A DNA stretch of 64,000 nt from Mesocentrotus franciscanus (GCA_037976565.1 CP137668.1:28783373-28847372); one strand, 5' to 3'; counted from the first letter of the stretch, positions 11,701 to 26,108 are shown. The notes: generated from the letters alone by a model not told the origin. Translations and numbers: made by a program.

Positions 11701-13796
11701 TGTTAGCTAAGGGTATCTCACCAACATTACCAGCATTATATGCTGAAGATGCTGCATCCATTCCTGGTGTCACAACGGTTGGAACTTTGGTTTCTGTTGT
11801 GGGTCCTGGTGCGTTCTTGACCTCCATCCCACCCACAACGCTTTCCAGCACTCCAATCCCAACGTCTACTACTTCTCCTTGCCCTACACTGGACAGCCCA
11901 CCCATCTCCACATCCCCTAGGTTCTGGTCTTCCTTCAGGAGGCTTCCATCGATCATGGACGACGCAGAGGAGTCAAGCCCAACCTCGCAAGGCATCGCTA
12001 GGTTTGCCAACGTGGCCATCTCCAGGTCACCGCTCATGGCCATGATTATAGCAATCTGCTCTGTCTGGTGTGGCGTCAAGCTAGCCTCCGGATCCAGGCT
12101 TCCATCGATACTCAGTGTATCTTTGAACTCTGATAAGCTAGAGTCTAGGGTGGGACTCAGGTTGGACTCTAGACTAGGTATGACAAGTGGGTCTGGTTTT
12201 GGTTTTGCTTTCTCAGGTACCTTGGGCTTCATCCAGGATCTAGCCCAGAGTTTCATGGCGGGATGATCATCAGTTCTGTGAGAGAAAAATAGGATCATGC
12301 TTTAAATATATCATCTAATTGGTCACATAATTCTATTATCAAACAAGAGTATTTAGAGGGTGTTAACAAAATTCAAGTGATTCTCTCTCGTCAGGTTTTG
12401 AAGTCCTATAAAAGGCTAGTAAAGGCTAGTAGGAGAAAACAGATGATTCTTAGTCTCTAAAACGGCTAGCTCAGATATTGTTTGTTCGGAACTCTGTGTA
12501 GAAGCATATGCCATATGGGTTACTGCTCCAAACAGACAATGGCTTCTAAGGTTGATTCCAGGACCAATGTGTGGGTACTTATGAGATATTCAGAGACTAC
12601 ACAACATCTCTGACATCTTTACATTATCAAGCATTATTGATACATAAAGTATAATTACATAGTCCCTGTTTACTGTGAATTATGAGATATAAAAGAATAT
12701 AAAAGCCTTGCTATGCACACTCACTGAAGAATATGGAGCTTCTCCCGGAGTCCACGCAGGACCTCATTGATGGTGTGCATCTCACCGATGAGCCGGTTGG
12801 TCGCTGCAAGGTTATGAGACGCCTCCTTCACATGTTCCTTGGGAGCGAATGAGAAAGATGCCAGATTCCCGTCATCTAGCCAAGTCTGACCGTATCGGTA
12901 TTTGGCACTCACTCTCTGGTCTGTTATAAAAATACAGAGTACAAAATGAAAATAAGTTTCTAATGGTACTAGTACATAATTTCTATAAATTATGTATTTG
13001 ATCAAGGAGAAAGCAACTCAGGGCTATCGCATTCTGAACTTGATCACAAACACTTTCAATGGCTTTGTCCCTCTCCTTTTAAAATGTGCAAAGATCACAA
13101 TAATTTGTCATGTAATCTGAACAAGATTTCCATAGGCAATAAAATAGGGTTTCTAAAAATTGGGATATCTGGTGAACCACTAGGCATAGTTGACTTCATA
13201 TTTCTTACCTCGTGGATTGAAGCAGATGAGACAGACATACTGGTCAGGTACAGTGGATTTGGTTAGTCCCACGCAGCTACTATGCTGCCAGCACAGACAT
13301 CGCTCACACTGTGAAAAGAAAGAAAGCAGATTGTTGGCAAATGATCAGTTTGCTTTAGTGCACACAGATCAAATTAAATGATTTGTTCAATTCAATTCAA
13401 ATCATTCATAAATATACCATCATGCCTGAAAATTTAGTTACATCTTCCATTCTAGGAAACATATTGATCATAGATAGCCAGAAACGCATTTACCTGTACT
13501 ACATGAAATAAGTTACACCTGTCTGACTCTGAGCAGATGATGTGTAATTTCTGATAGGCAATCCAATTTATATTTTTGCTAGCATTATGAAGTGTTGAGA
13601 TAATTTTGTGTATCTGTGAGAAAGACATCTGTGAGAGAAGGAGAGAAGAGGGGGGAGTAAGTTATAACTGGGAAAAAGAGAAAAGAGACAAAGTCACAAA
13701 GTCAGAGAGAAAGACGGACAGAGAGAGTTAATCAGGTTAGGATAAAGAATTGGCAGTGGGGTGAAACTTTCTCAAGAATGGATACATAAAAAGAAT

Positions 13797-13828
<32 letters not shown>

Positions 13829-13854
13829 AAGATACATAACATGAAAGAGAGAGT

Positions 13855-13885
<31 letters not shown>

Positions 13886-16800
13886 TACAACAGCTAGAAA
13901 AAAAAAAGAAGAAAGAATGAGAAAGCAAAGGAGAGAATGAGCAAGATTAGAGAAACCAAATGTCAAAATCTACCTGAATCATGAAGCCCTCCTCTGTCTT
14001 CCGGTAGCAGATACACCTGACTATCTCCCCCTCACCAGCCCCTCTCCCGTGACCTGCATCTATTCTCTCCACACTCCTGAGGAGCTGAGATTTCAAGATG
14101 GGGGCAGGATGTCGACTGTAGTTCTCCTTGAACTGGGATACAGGGAGAGGCACTAAGAGAAAGAAAATCACAGAAGTGTAAAGATTATAGTTTGTATTGA
14201 TGAAGTTTACTTGAAATGACATTTTAGGAGATTGATTGGACACTTGCTTCAGGCTATATCTCATCAAAGAAATAGGTTACAGTTATGGTTGGGATTGTGC
14301 TTTGGGGAAGGTTTAGGGTTAGGGTGAGGTACAGTGTTCCAGCATTGCAGTTAATAGGAAATTGACCAGGGAACAAATGCTACTTGATGACCAGTTACCG
14401 GTAACTAAATTATTCATACCCTTTAATACCAAGATTATTAATTTGTTAAGTATGTGAAAAATTCATTCGTCCCGATTTATGTTTCTTGAGAATGTGACAT
14501 ATTAAAGCTTACATCTAAAAGTATTCAACAAAGCCCCTAATTCAACCAGTCCACCTATCATTCTTGAGTTACGAAAAACACAAAAAACATCAAATTAACA
14601 AGGGGTATGAATAATTCAGTTGTTAACTGTATGTTCATAAGTGTTTTGTATTGTTCCAAGTTTGACAACACAGATATGATATAAATGAAAACAATACAGA
14701 GAGATACACATTTTTGTTCCACATACATACAATCAATAGAGAGCTTGCAGTCTTCAAGCAAATGAAAGCTATCTTCATCACAGACAATTTTGCTACTTGT
14801 GTAAGAACAATTTGTCAGTCATATATAAGTATCACATAACTATCTTCACAGATCACCCTACTTACTTTCAAATTGGAATTCTTTCTTCTTTTTCTCCAGG
14901 ATGTACTCATCAATATCCTTGTACTTATGGCCCTTCGTGACACCCATCTTCCCTCCATCCTTCTGCCTCTTCTTCTTTTTCTTTTTTTTCTCCTTTTCCT
15001 TCTTCTTCTTTTTCTTCTTCTTCTTGTCCTTGTGCTTTTTATGTTTGTCCTTGTGTTTCTTGTGTTTGAGCTTGTCCATCTTTGGCACACCCTCTCGCTT
15101 CACGCCACCTACTGCCCCAGCCTTGGAGGTGTCTGCTCGGATCAACGGAACGATTGACGGTGTGATGATGCTTCCTGTTGTTGATTTTGAAGATGATGGA
15201 GATGTCTTCTCAGTCTTTTTAACATCACTTGTTGCCAACAGACCTCCCTTTGTTGTAGAATCTTTTTTACTTGTTTCTCCACCACCCTCACTTGATGAAC
15301 CCTTCTTATCTCCTTTGGAGCTTTTGTCCGACTTACTCTCGTGTCTCACCCTACCGGTTGCTCCCGGCAACTCACTTGTCTCTTCCTCTTTCACCTTCTT
15401 CTCTGTCTTCACCGTCTGTAGCGCCCTTGGTGATTTAGTTAGGGTGGTTTCCTTAGGTGATTTGGCCTCCTTGAGAGGTTTCATCTCCTTTATAGACTTG
15501 ATGTCTTTGGTGGAACTAGAGGGCGATGTCGCAGATGGAGACTTGGGGATCTTGGTGACCTGGGGTGGTGGACTCTTTGGCGACTTCATCAGTTGGGCCG
15601 GAGGAGACTTTGGCGACTTCATAAGCTGTGCCGGAGGACTCTTTGGCGACTTGATCAGCTGGGCTGGAGGAGACTTCGGGCTCTTGATTGGAGGTGGGGA
15701 TCGGGGTGATTTCATGACAGGTGTCTCTGGTTTCTTCACTGCTGGGGCGGGGGAGGAGATGGTGTCTGGAGCCGATGATCGCTTGACAACCAATCTGGCA
15801 GGAGGAGAAGATGGGGAGGTTGGGCCAGCTGCTGAGCCGGAATTCCCAGAATCCCTTCGAATTTTTGACGAGGTTGCTTGGGTAGCTTTTGACAGGTAGA
15901 AAAACAAAAAACAAAGATTAAGTTAGGCCAAAAACAAAATAATCATCATACCTCTAAACAAATGAACATCCTATTTAATAAAGCATTCTAATTTTTTTTT
16001 TACAGGATTTGGGTTTTTCCACACCACATATGAGTTCAGTATTCAGTATTTCTTATGTATGGGCACAAGTCAATACACAAACTGGATCATGTAAAAAGAA
16101 CAGAAAAGAAAGAAAATATTGTACAAAACCTTAACTATTCTACTATTTCGATATGATATGCTGTCATTATTACTACTTGAGCTAGATGAGTGTTTGCACA
16201 GAGAATAGCAATTTTTTTCTTCTGATAAAAGGAATATGCATTGTGCAGTTTGTTACCACGGAAACACTGTTTTGTGCATAACAATGCAACAAAATATAAA
16301 GACTTTTCCGACACTTAATGGACCAAAAGAAGTTGGAAACAAAGACCGTACCTGAATAGTTTCTTTTCCTGGGCCTGACTGCAGACTTGTCCTTATCCTT
16401 GTCCTGTGCTGGACCTGTAGATTCTGCTCCCAGCTCAGTGTGGTAGTACTTCATGTGGGACTCTAAGAGACTGGCCTTTCGGAAGGACTTGGTACAACCA
16501 GGAACCTCACACTTGAATTTGTTATGATCCAAGTCCACGATCAACTCTTTAGGTGCAATGACTGTGTGATTTCAAAGCAAGAGAGAAAAGTGTACAGAAC
16601 CAATTTAATATAGTGGGAAAGTTTAAGCAAGCCTTTTCATAAATACAAATGAATGGATGGACATTTGATATCTTCAGTGGACAGAGGCATAACAAACAAA
16701 CAAACTCAAATTAGGAAAATATGTTAGAGTAAGCACAGGAGGGTAAAAGCAATATGATAACTACTAAGATGGACAAAAATAAGATAATCAATTAATGAAG

Positions 16801-19800
16801 CAGGCAGTCTGGTTTTACTTACATTTTGTTGGATCCTTCAGGTGGCCAATTTGAGTATTGGCAAACACTGCAAGAAATACAAGAAAACAAACAAAAAACA
16901 TATCAATTTATATCATCATACTCCATTTTTAGCTATGACTGTGTGATATATTTGTAATTATATTAAATCTGGTACAACCCATTTTTTTTTTCTCTCTCTC
17001 TCTTTTTAATCTAGTAAATATCAAAGAAAAAATCTTCATAGCTTGCTCACATTGATTTGTCCCACAATCTCTCGAGTTCCATTTAAAGTGAGGTTCATAG
17101 CTTCTCTGGATTTGTAAAATGTGTCCATGACCAATAGAAGATGAACATGATTTTACAAAGTGTTCCCATGTATCCTGTGTAAGCATCATCATCTAATTAA
17201 AAATTTAGTACTGAGATATATGACATATACTGTGTACAAAGGCCTCCTTTTCTCTTAAAGTTGGAAGGTTGAGAATTATATCTTAATCATCATTGTGTAC
17301 AAGGGTGTGTTGATACCTCACTTCTTGCCTAACATGAAAAAATGTTAGTAAAATTGTGTTAAGAACATACATTTGCTAGAAATTTAATGTTTACATGCCG
17401 AAATTGTCCATTTCCCCAAAATACCTTCACTACTAAGTAAATCAAAAATAATAACACAAATGCACAAGACAGATTTTCCGGAAGATTTAGCTTAGAAATA
17501 TTCTTCAACCCTCAATCTAATCATGGTGGAATGCCTGATGAATGCCCGATAATGTCCATTATTCTAAATGACTCTTGGGTCAATTGGATCTGTACTTACA
17601 AGGTTCCTTTGAAGCGATAGCTCGCAGTTTCTCCAGATTCTTAGCCACCTCAAGACGCTCGTCCATTGAGATGTGTTCCACGAGAGGAATAATCACATGA
17701 CCTGAGAATTTTTTTTTAGAGGAGACAAAGGACAAAATAATGAAAACAGTATTGATTGCATTGTCTTCAAATACAAATAACCTGTTGACTTATATTCATT
17801 TTGCTACAATAGAACTCGCTCTTGAGAGGGTTTTTAAAAAGAAATTGGAAGTTATAACTGAAGCCCACTGATACTGAAATTATAATGAAAATAAAAATAA
17901 TATATAATTATTTACCTGGTCTACCCCTCGATGGTGGGGTAGGGGTTGCTCCTGCTGCAGCCGATGTAACAGGTCCTGGAGCTTTACCTATTGGTGAAAA
18001 ACAATTGTGGTAGGAAAAAGGGGAAATGTCAATTCTAATACATCTATCCTCGAGTCTCATTCAATAACATCATTAAAGTTTCTACAGTACTTTACAACGA
18101 CTACTAGCAATTTCACTGATAATTTTACCGACTGAATTCTGAATTACCACATTCCTGTGTGCTAATACAGGAAACAAATGGTTACCATACACAATGGCTC
18201 GACTTGGCATTTCATGAAGTAGTTCAAGGTTTCCAGAATATCGTCATTAAAGTGAGTAATTAGTAAAATTTCAAAAAAATCATGAGAATGGATAACTTAA
18301 TGAAAGCCACATTGTAACAAAGAGGTACTGTAGTACATTACAGACAACTAATGTATTTGAAGCCACGATAGAAATGATTGCAAATTGTGAGTGTAGCAAT
18401 GATGGTGATCGCAAAACATTGTAAGCTAAACATCAGCACTCAGCTGTAGAATTTTCTGAATCATTAATGGAAGTGAAAGAGCAGATGAAGTACAATTGAT
18501 TCTGCAATCGTTACAATACATTTATGAACATTTGTGTTTCATAAAAAGACAGTCGTAATATCCAATTGCATATATGAGAAAATATTTTTTGAAAATGGTG
18601 GTCACTTCCAAAGTCATGATTGTGTCTGAAAATGCAGTTAATAACTAAAACAAATGACATAAAGTATCATCTTTTAGGAGCCACATGGGGCATTCATGCA
18701 GTGTTAAAATAGATGAGTTAATGTGACTCCAAACAGATGATATGCAACTTTTAGGAAAGAATAATGCAATCTTTAGAAATCAAATGCTTTTTTTCCCACA
18801 AGTATCACAAAATGCACAAGGTAACTTCTTAAGGGCAGGCATATTTAATAAGAACATTAGAAGGAACAAATATATTAGGATACCTGACATTTAAAAAAGT
18901 GTTAAAAAGGGACAAAGAAAAATAAAAAAATAAAAATAACACTGCAGTATACACAATTATTTATGCAGGGGGAAGTTGCAGGGAACCAGTTTTAATCAGA
19001 AAGCCAGTTTTAATCAGAAAGCCATGCAATTCAAACTGGATAGTACTCGACCATACATTTATTTCAAATCATAAAAGGTGTTTGATTTAACAGCATGCTA
19101 GCACACAAATATTCCTAACATAAGTACATTTCCAAAACATTTTTAGCCATATTGACAGAAGCAATGGGCACAAAATGATGAAGCCAATTTGCTAATGACT
19201 TCACAATGCTAGGCAAGATGAGCATTATTTTAATATTCTTTAAAGATATGCTATTTTGTCATGTTAGATAATTTAGCTCACATCATTATCTGAACAGAAA
19301 CAAGAAAATTTACAGAAAAGTATATTTTTTAGTTTTAACACGCTTGTATTTTATATGATACACTGTAGTTGTTCTAAAATTTACTGGTAGTTGTTGATTG
19401 ATATTTCTCTGCAATTAATCCCTACCTTTTTACTCTCAACATATTTAGATTACGTTATGTTATTAGGAATGCAAGTTTTTAATGTAAATAATAAAGCAAA
19501 AAATATCCCATAGAAATATGTGACAACTTCAGTTACCCATTTCATTAACAATTTGCACTATGACGGTAAAACATTAACTGATTTTCAATGCTGAAATGAG
19601 AAGAAAACATTTATGCAAAACCAGTTAACAGAATCAAATGCCCAAATATTAAAAGGAAAAGAAAAATAATCTACAGGTTAGAGGTTAAGGAAACACAGGC
19701 ACAAATAACTTTAACTCAACACCTATGTGTGGGTCTACCAAGGCCACTCTTATTTTATCAACGTACTTGTGTCTGGAATTAGACTGCTGCCCTCTACAGA

Positions 19801-22800
19801 TGCTTGAGGGGCAGTGCTCGTTCTTTCTTGCACAGTAGGAGCTAGAGTTCGGGTAAAGAGGACCGATTCATATTTTGTTTTTTCTACCAAACTAAGAATT
19901 TATTTTACATGTACAAACTCTTCGGAAAAAATCACTACTTCGACTTGGGCTTTTCACGAGACACGAATATGCTTGTTTTTTTAGGTAATCAGGTCTTATT
20001 ATTCATTCTTTCCATGTAGGTTAAAGTATTGTTTGCCAGTGTAAACTTTCATATATAAATAAGCAACAAGCATTTGAATCATTAAATAAATATCACATTT
20101 GGTGTTACTAATTATAGACAATCATCACCTCAAGCAAATGGCATAGTTTACATTACAAAACTGCTATTTGAAAACTTTTGAAGCTTCAGCTGGGGCGACA
20201 TGTTTTTGTTTATAAACAAAAGCTTCACACCTGTTACAGAATTTCTGACGATTAGTAAGCTTTTAAAAACTAGATGGAACTTCAACTGCGCGCAGTCGAA
20301 AATGATGCCTCCGCATTCAAGTTTGATTGTAATCCATCTGTTGGTTCTAATGATAACGCGATCACAAGCTATTTTGAGATACATAATGAGCCCTGTGACC
20401 TTTGACCTCGTGACCCCCAAATCTAATCAGTTCATTGACTCTGCAAGATACATACATGACCCAAGTTTTGCGGTTATCCATCAATTGGTTCTTGAGATAA
20501 CGTGATCACAAGCTATTTTGCATACATAATGAGCCCTGTGACCTTAGACCTTTGACCTCGTGACCCCAAAATCTAATCAGCTCATTGACTCTGCAAGATA
20601 CATACATCTTCTTTTTTTCTTCTTCTTCTTCTTCTTCCGGTTAAGTACAGACCGCCGTTGGCGTATTATCGTACTTGTGCTTGTCGAGTGCCCAGATGAA
20701 TAGTGCAAGTAAAAATCTCACTACAAGTTGATGCTATGTGCTGCTAAAAAAGAACAAAAGAGGCTTAACGAAGCCTCATTTGTTGCACCCCCTGCTTGAA
20801 GATCGCTAAGGAGGTGCTGTTAACTATACTCGCTGGGAGGGAGTTCCATAGTCTGATTGCATCAGGAAAGAATGTCTTTGATACGTTTGGGTTCTGGCAT
20901 AGGGGATTTGGAACTTGTTTGGATTCCCACGTGTAGATGGCCCAGCGGCTGGAATGAGGTGTACGTCAGGAATGTCAATTAGCCTGTGGATTATGCAGTA
21001 GACCATACATACTCTCTGTTGTGCCCTTCTTTCCTGGAGTGTGGTCCACTGGAGTTGCTTTAGCATATCAGCTACGCTGCTTGTACGTCTAAAGTCTCCT
21101 AGAGCGAAGCGGGCATAGCGACGTTGTACCATTTCTAATCTTGTGATGTTCTTCTGAGTAAATGGGTCCCATACCACAGCAGCATACTCCAGTACTGGAA
21201 GGACGAGTGTTTTGTAGCACAACACTTTTGTCTTGAGAGGACAGTCTCTGATATTTCTCTGCAGGAAGCTGCTAACAGAATTTGCCGACTTGGCAATGGC
21301 ATCCACATGGTGATTCCACTTCATGTTTTCCTGAAAGTTAACACCAAGGTATCTTGCTTTCTCAGTTTCCTTTAGAGGCGTTCCATGAATGCAGTAAGGT
21401 GTTGAGCTCCTGAGTGCTTTCCTCTTATTGGTGACATGCATAACTTGGCATTTCTGCGGGTGAAATTGCATAAGCCAGTCTGCTTCCCATACATGAAGAG
21501 CATCCAGGTCCCTCTGCAGTTGTTCAGTATCTTCCTCTGTCTTGACCTTTCTGTACATGATGCAGTCATCAGCAAAGAGCCGCACCGTAGACTGTGTGGA
21601 GACATACTCGGGAGGTCGTTAATGAAGAGAAGGAAGAGCAGAGGTCCGACCACGCTACCTTGAGGAACCCCTGAAAGGACAGGTGATGCATGTGATGCTA
21701 CTCCTTCAAGCAGAACCCTCTGAGACCGGTTACTGAGTAGACAATCAATCCACTTATGGATATTGCCTCTGATTCCATAATAGTTGACTTTGTACATCAG
21801 CCTACCATGGGGAACCTTGTCGAACGCTTTTGACAAGTCCAAAAGAATAACATCAAGTTGTTCGCCATCCTCAATACCTCTGGCAAGGTCCTGCACAGCT
21901 AGTAACAGTTGAGATGTGCACGAGCGCTTCTTACGAAAGCCATGCTGGGCATCACTTAAGATGTTATGGTTGTCGAGATGATCAAGTATACTACTGCAAA
22001 CAATATGTTCCAAGGTCTTGCACACAATGGAGGTCAGAGAGATTGGTCTGTAGTTTTCCGCTTTATATCTCTCTCCTTCTTGAAGATAGGAACTACATCA
22101 GCTTTCTTCCAGTCATCAGGAATGATGCCTTGGTCGACTGATGCTTGAAAGAGGATAGTGAAGATAGGTGTAAGTTCTATGGCAAGTTCCTTCAGGAGCC
22201 TTGCTTGTAGACCATCTGGACCAGTAGCCTTGTGTATCTGCAGAGTTGAAAGCAGCTTGTACACTCCAGCAGGATTGATGTTGATTTGATCCATGTCTGG
22301 ATAAAGGTTTTGTCCCTTGTCTTTGATGGTGGTCATGTCTTCATCCTTGTTGAAGACAGATGCAAACTGTTCATTCAAGATGTGTGCCTTGCCAGTGCTA
22401 TCTGAGATAGTCCTTCCACTTTGAGCTTTAAGAGGTGCTACTCCGGTGTTGTCATTCCTCTTGCTGTTAATAAAGCTCCAAAAGCGCTTGGGATTTGAGG
22501 ACATGTCTGGACTTATAATGTGATTGATGTAGTCACTGTACGCTTGTTTGCAGGCCATCCGTGAAGACTTTTTCCGATCTTTGTACTTTAGGAAATCTTG
22601 TGGCAGGCTGGTAGAGCGAGCTCGTATGAAAGCACGTTTCTTCCTTCTGGCAAGCCGCTTAACTGAAGAGGTGATCCACGGCTGATTAAAACGGCTCGAG
22701 GTCATCTTTGACGGTACATGCTTTTGGAGCAAATTCTGTAAGGTGGTCTTGATTTCCTCCCACATGTCAGTGACAGAGCTCAGTTCATTGTGGGTTTCCA

Positions 22801-25800
22801 TGAAGTGCCGTTGATATGTGTGGCATTCCCTCTTCATTTCCTCAAGGTTGGCATTCTTCCAGATGTGCACTAACCTCTTCACTGGTTTGCGCCTCTTTGC
22901 TGTTACATCTGTGTCTACACTGGCTATGTCATGGTCCCCAAGTCCTGGTAGTGGGGTGCACTTGTTGACGAGAGATGGTCGGTTGGTCAGAAATAGATCC
23001 AAAATGCTCTCTCCACGTGTGGCAAAAGTTACCATCTGTTGGAGGGCGCAGTTATAGGTCATGTCCAACAATCTGTTGTTCATGTTGGCTGGATAGTTAT
23101 GACCGCTGATGCTGAGGTTCACCCAATCAATGTCTGGTAGGTTCAGATCACCACCAATCCACAAAGCTGCTTTCTTGTTTCTGGATGCAACCTTCTCAAC
23201 AATAGAGCAGAGGTCATTGAGATAGTTAATGTCACTGTTTGGGGGACGGTACAAAGCACCAATTATTAACTTTACGTTAGCCCCGAATGAAAGTTTAACA
23301 AAGACCTGCTCCCCAACATCTGTCGTGTCCATGGTGTCGTACATGAGGTCATTCCTTATCGCCAGTAGTACTCCGCCATAGCCATCTTGTCTGTCTTTGC
23401 GAATCACTTCAAAGTTGGAAGGAAGATCTCTGAACTCCTGATGGTAGGGTTGAGCCAGGTTTCTGTACCAATGATAACAGAAGGATCTGTTGTCTCAATG
23501 AGTACAGCCAATTCTTCCTTCTTATTCTTGATGCTCTGAAAGTTTATGTTGAGCACTTTCATAGTTCTAGGTTTGGTGTGTTGTTTCTCCTTTCTGAAAT
23601 TTACTGGTGAAGACGACCTCACATTTACTGGAGAGGATGCCCACTGCGGTGACCCAGGGCCATCCAAAGATAATGAAGAGCTATTGGTCGTTGTCTCCAT
23701 GCTGCTCGTAGTGACATCACTTTGTGATCCTAGAACATCAAATGTGTTGCTGACCTCTATGCTTGTGGAGTTAAAGAGGCTGGACGAGAACTGTGGCATG
23801 CCACATCTAATGCAATGCCAGGACACACTGTTCAAGGCTTCATACACTTGCGTTGACATTCCCATGCAGTCGGCGTGGTACCACTGATCGCAGTCATCAC
23901 AAGCTACACCACGCTGTTTCCAAGTTACGGCACGTGAACATATCTGGCATGGGTATTTCGGTGCTCTGGGCCCTGGATTCAGTTCAATGTCAGCAGCATT
24001 GGATAACAATATAAAACTCAAATAAAGAAGAGTATGCCTCTCACGATGCATGGTGTGCTGGCAGTTCCTTGATCTCTTGCGGGCGAGTGTTGACATAAAT
24101 AGAGAGTCCTGCAACCAGTTGGCGTCATTACTCTTTGAATTGCAGAGGTGATTGCCATAAAAGCTCAGGTTGTGATTCATACTACATGTAGTATCACGAT
24201 CAGACACGATATGCCCTTGATGTACATGAATGTTGATGACAGAAGCTGCTAGGAATAGCCAGCAAAGGTAATCTAGGAGAGAGCTAGGCATGATGACAGC
24301 ATAGACCTATAAGCAGTCAAAGCATAGATCTGTATCCTAGCTATCACTAGACTAGTCTCAAACTCACTCAGCATTCATGCAGAATAATAAACAATAAACA
24401 ATCAGTTCAACTCTCACTTCAATTCAGCAGATGAAAAGATTGAGAATAAAAATATCAAATGTCACATTGGCAAAAGAAATACTTGCTATGTCATTATGGA
24501 GTCACAGATTCACAAAGAGGTCCATGGCTGATATCAGCAGGCACTCATTGATGTCTCCACACAACTTTAAAGTATGTCCAACATTAAACCTTATGTATGG
24601 GACAGGAGTGACATTGTATCATTCAAACCAATGCCATTGGGTGGAAAAGAATCCTCTAAAATCCCTGCAATCCTATGCAAAAAGTCCCTCAAAAGTCATC
24701 CTTGAGCTTCTACTGTCCTTGCTTGTCCTCACAAAATAGGTTTTAACAATTATTTCAAAGATCCATAGGACGAAAATATGAAATTTGGAGGAGATCGCAC
24801 AAGCACAAACACAGGGCACTGACATCACACATATGGCCCAAGTTTGGCGGTAATCCATCAATCGGTTCTTGAGATAAAGTGATCACGAGCTATTTTTGCA
24901 TACATAATGAGCCCTGTGACCTTTGACCTCGTGACCCCAAAATCTAATCAGTTCATTAGCTCTGCAAGATACATACATGACCCAGGTTTGGCGGTAATCC
25001 ATCAATCATTTCTTGAGATAACGTGATCACGAGCTATTTATGCATACATAATGAGCCCTGTGACCTTTGACCTTTGACCTCGTGACCCCAAAATCTAATC
25101 AGTTCATTAGCTCTGCAAGATACATACAGGACCCAAGTTTGGCGGTAATCCATCAATCGGTTCTTGAGATAACGCGATCACGAGCTATTTTTGCATACAT
25201 AATGGGCCCTGTGACCTTTGACCTTGGACCTCGTGACCCCAAAATCTAATCACTTCATTAGCTCTGCAAGATACATACATGACCCAAGTTTGGCGGTAAT
25301 CCATCAATTGGTTCTTGAGATAACGCGATCACGAGCTATTTTTGCATACATAATGGGCCCTGTGACCTTTGACCTTGGACCTCGTGACCCCAAAATCTAA
25401 TCACTTCATTAGCTCTGCAAGATACATACATGACCCGAGTTTGGCGGTAATCCATCAACTGGTTCTTGAGATAACGCGATCACGAGAACGGGACGTACGT
25501 ACGTACGTGTACGGACGGACGGACAACCCGAAAACATAATGCCTCCGGCTACGTTGTAGCGGAGGCATAAAAATATACAATTGAGAAATAAGTAAAATGA
25601 ACACAGTAAGTTGCATGGGATATAAATAGTGCAACCAGCAACAGGTAAAAATTGACAAAAACTTGCTGATCATTGCACACACTGAATTTACCAACACAGG
25701 TATGAATATGTGGGGCAATACATTTTATATTTTCCAAGTAGACCCCTTGTCCCCATATTTATATGCCTGTTACTCAACTTTTATTCATTTCCTATCAAAG

Positions 25801-26077
25801 TCATTGTGGTACAGTGGTTCATTCACTGGACTCTCAATCCAAGGGTTGAGGGTTCGAATCCCAGCCCGGCATTTAGTAGGTCCTTTGGCAAGACTTTAAT
25901 CCACATTTGCCACTCTCTACCTAGGTTTTAATGAATAATGGGTACCCGGAAATTGCTGGGGTAATAATAATATTATGATTACTATGATTACAATTATGAT
26001 TATGATTGTTGTTATGATCATTACTATCATTTTCATTATTATTATCATTGTCATTATCATTATCATTATTATCATTG

Positions 26078-26108
<31 letters not shown>

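Larger units (their letters stand above)
20610..24832 (-). mobile_element. CR1-like non-LTR retrotransposon with 2A motif, PHD finger, endonuclease and RT
   Basis: On the minus strand the element has a ~540-base 5' leader and one ORF that would be continuous if three one-base shifts were absent (near 23415, 22075 and 21611). A short 3' region follows, ending in a (GAA)n tail at 20611-20640. It lies inside the 151-bp satellite, which restarts on the other side. The target duplication is approximate (tacatacat against acacatatg). It is nearly full length and little decayed. PHD-bearing CR1-like elements and 2A-bearing APE-type LINEs are both described, the latter including sea urchin. Confidence 0.88.
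20303..25569. mobile_element. Composite repeat: 151-bp satellite block split by a LINE, bounded by GCCTCCG/CGGAGGC ends
   Basis: Located in the PHF20-like intron between exons 7 and 8. Left part 20303-20609 starts atgcctccgc and contains two units. Right part 24834-25569 has about four and a half units (starts near 24834, 24979, 25130, 25281 and 25432) and ends with gcggaggcata. Each unit reads gacccaagtttggcggtaat ... gagccctgtgacctttgacc ... gctctgcaagatacatac. The right end carries an ACGT run, GGAC repeats and an imperfect hairpin (cctccggctac / gtagcggagg). The retrotransposon at 20610-24832 separates the halves, and the array resumes almost in register. Confidence 0.75.

Noticed and set aside
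11571..12266. 231-codon plus-strand open frame
   Set aside because: Antisense shadow of PHF20-like exon 17, which has matching splice phases and continues the protein.
14901..15899. 332-codon plus-strand open frame
   Set aside because: Exactly antisense to the Lys/Ser/Pro-rich PHF20-like exon 13. It is Phe/Leu/Ser-rich as expected for the reverse complement of Lys/Glu codons, with no independent splice or start support.
23404..24291. Host PHD-finger gene
   Set aside because: The PHD finger is in the same coding unit as AP endonuclease and RT motifs and within the mobile-element borders; not a host reader gene.
25800..25870. Functional tRNA gene
   Set aside because: A and B boxes are present, but the acceptor stem and a full cloverleaf are missing and the sequence continues into a retroposon body and tail; called a SINE.
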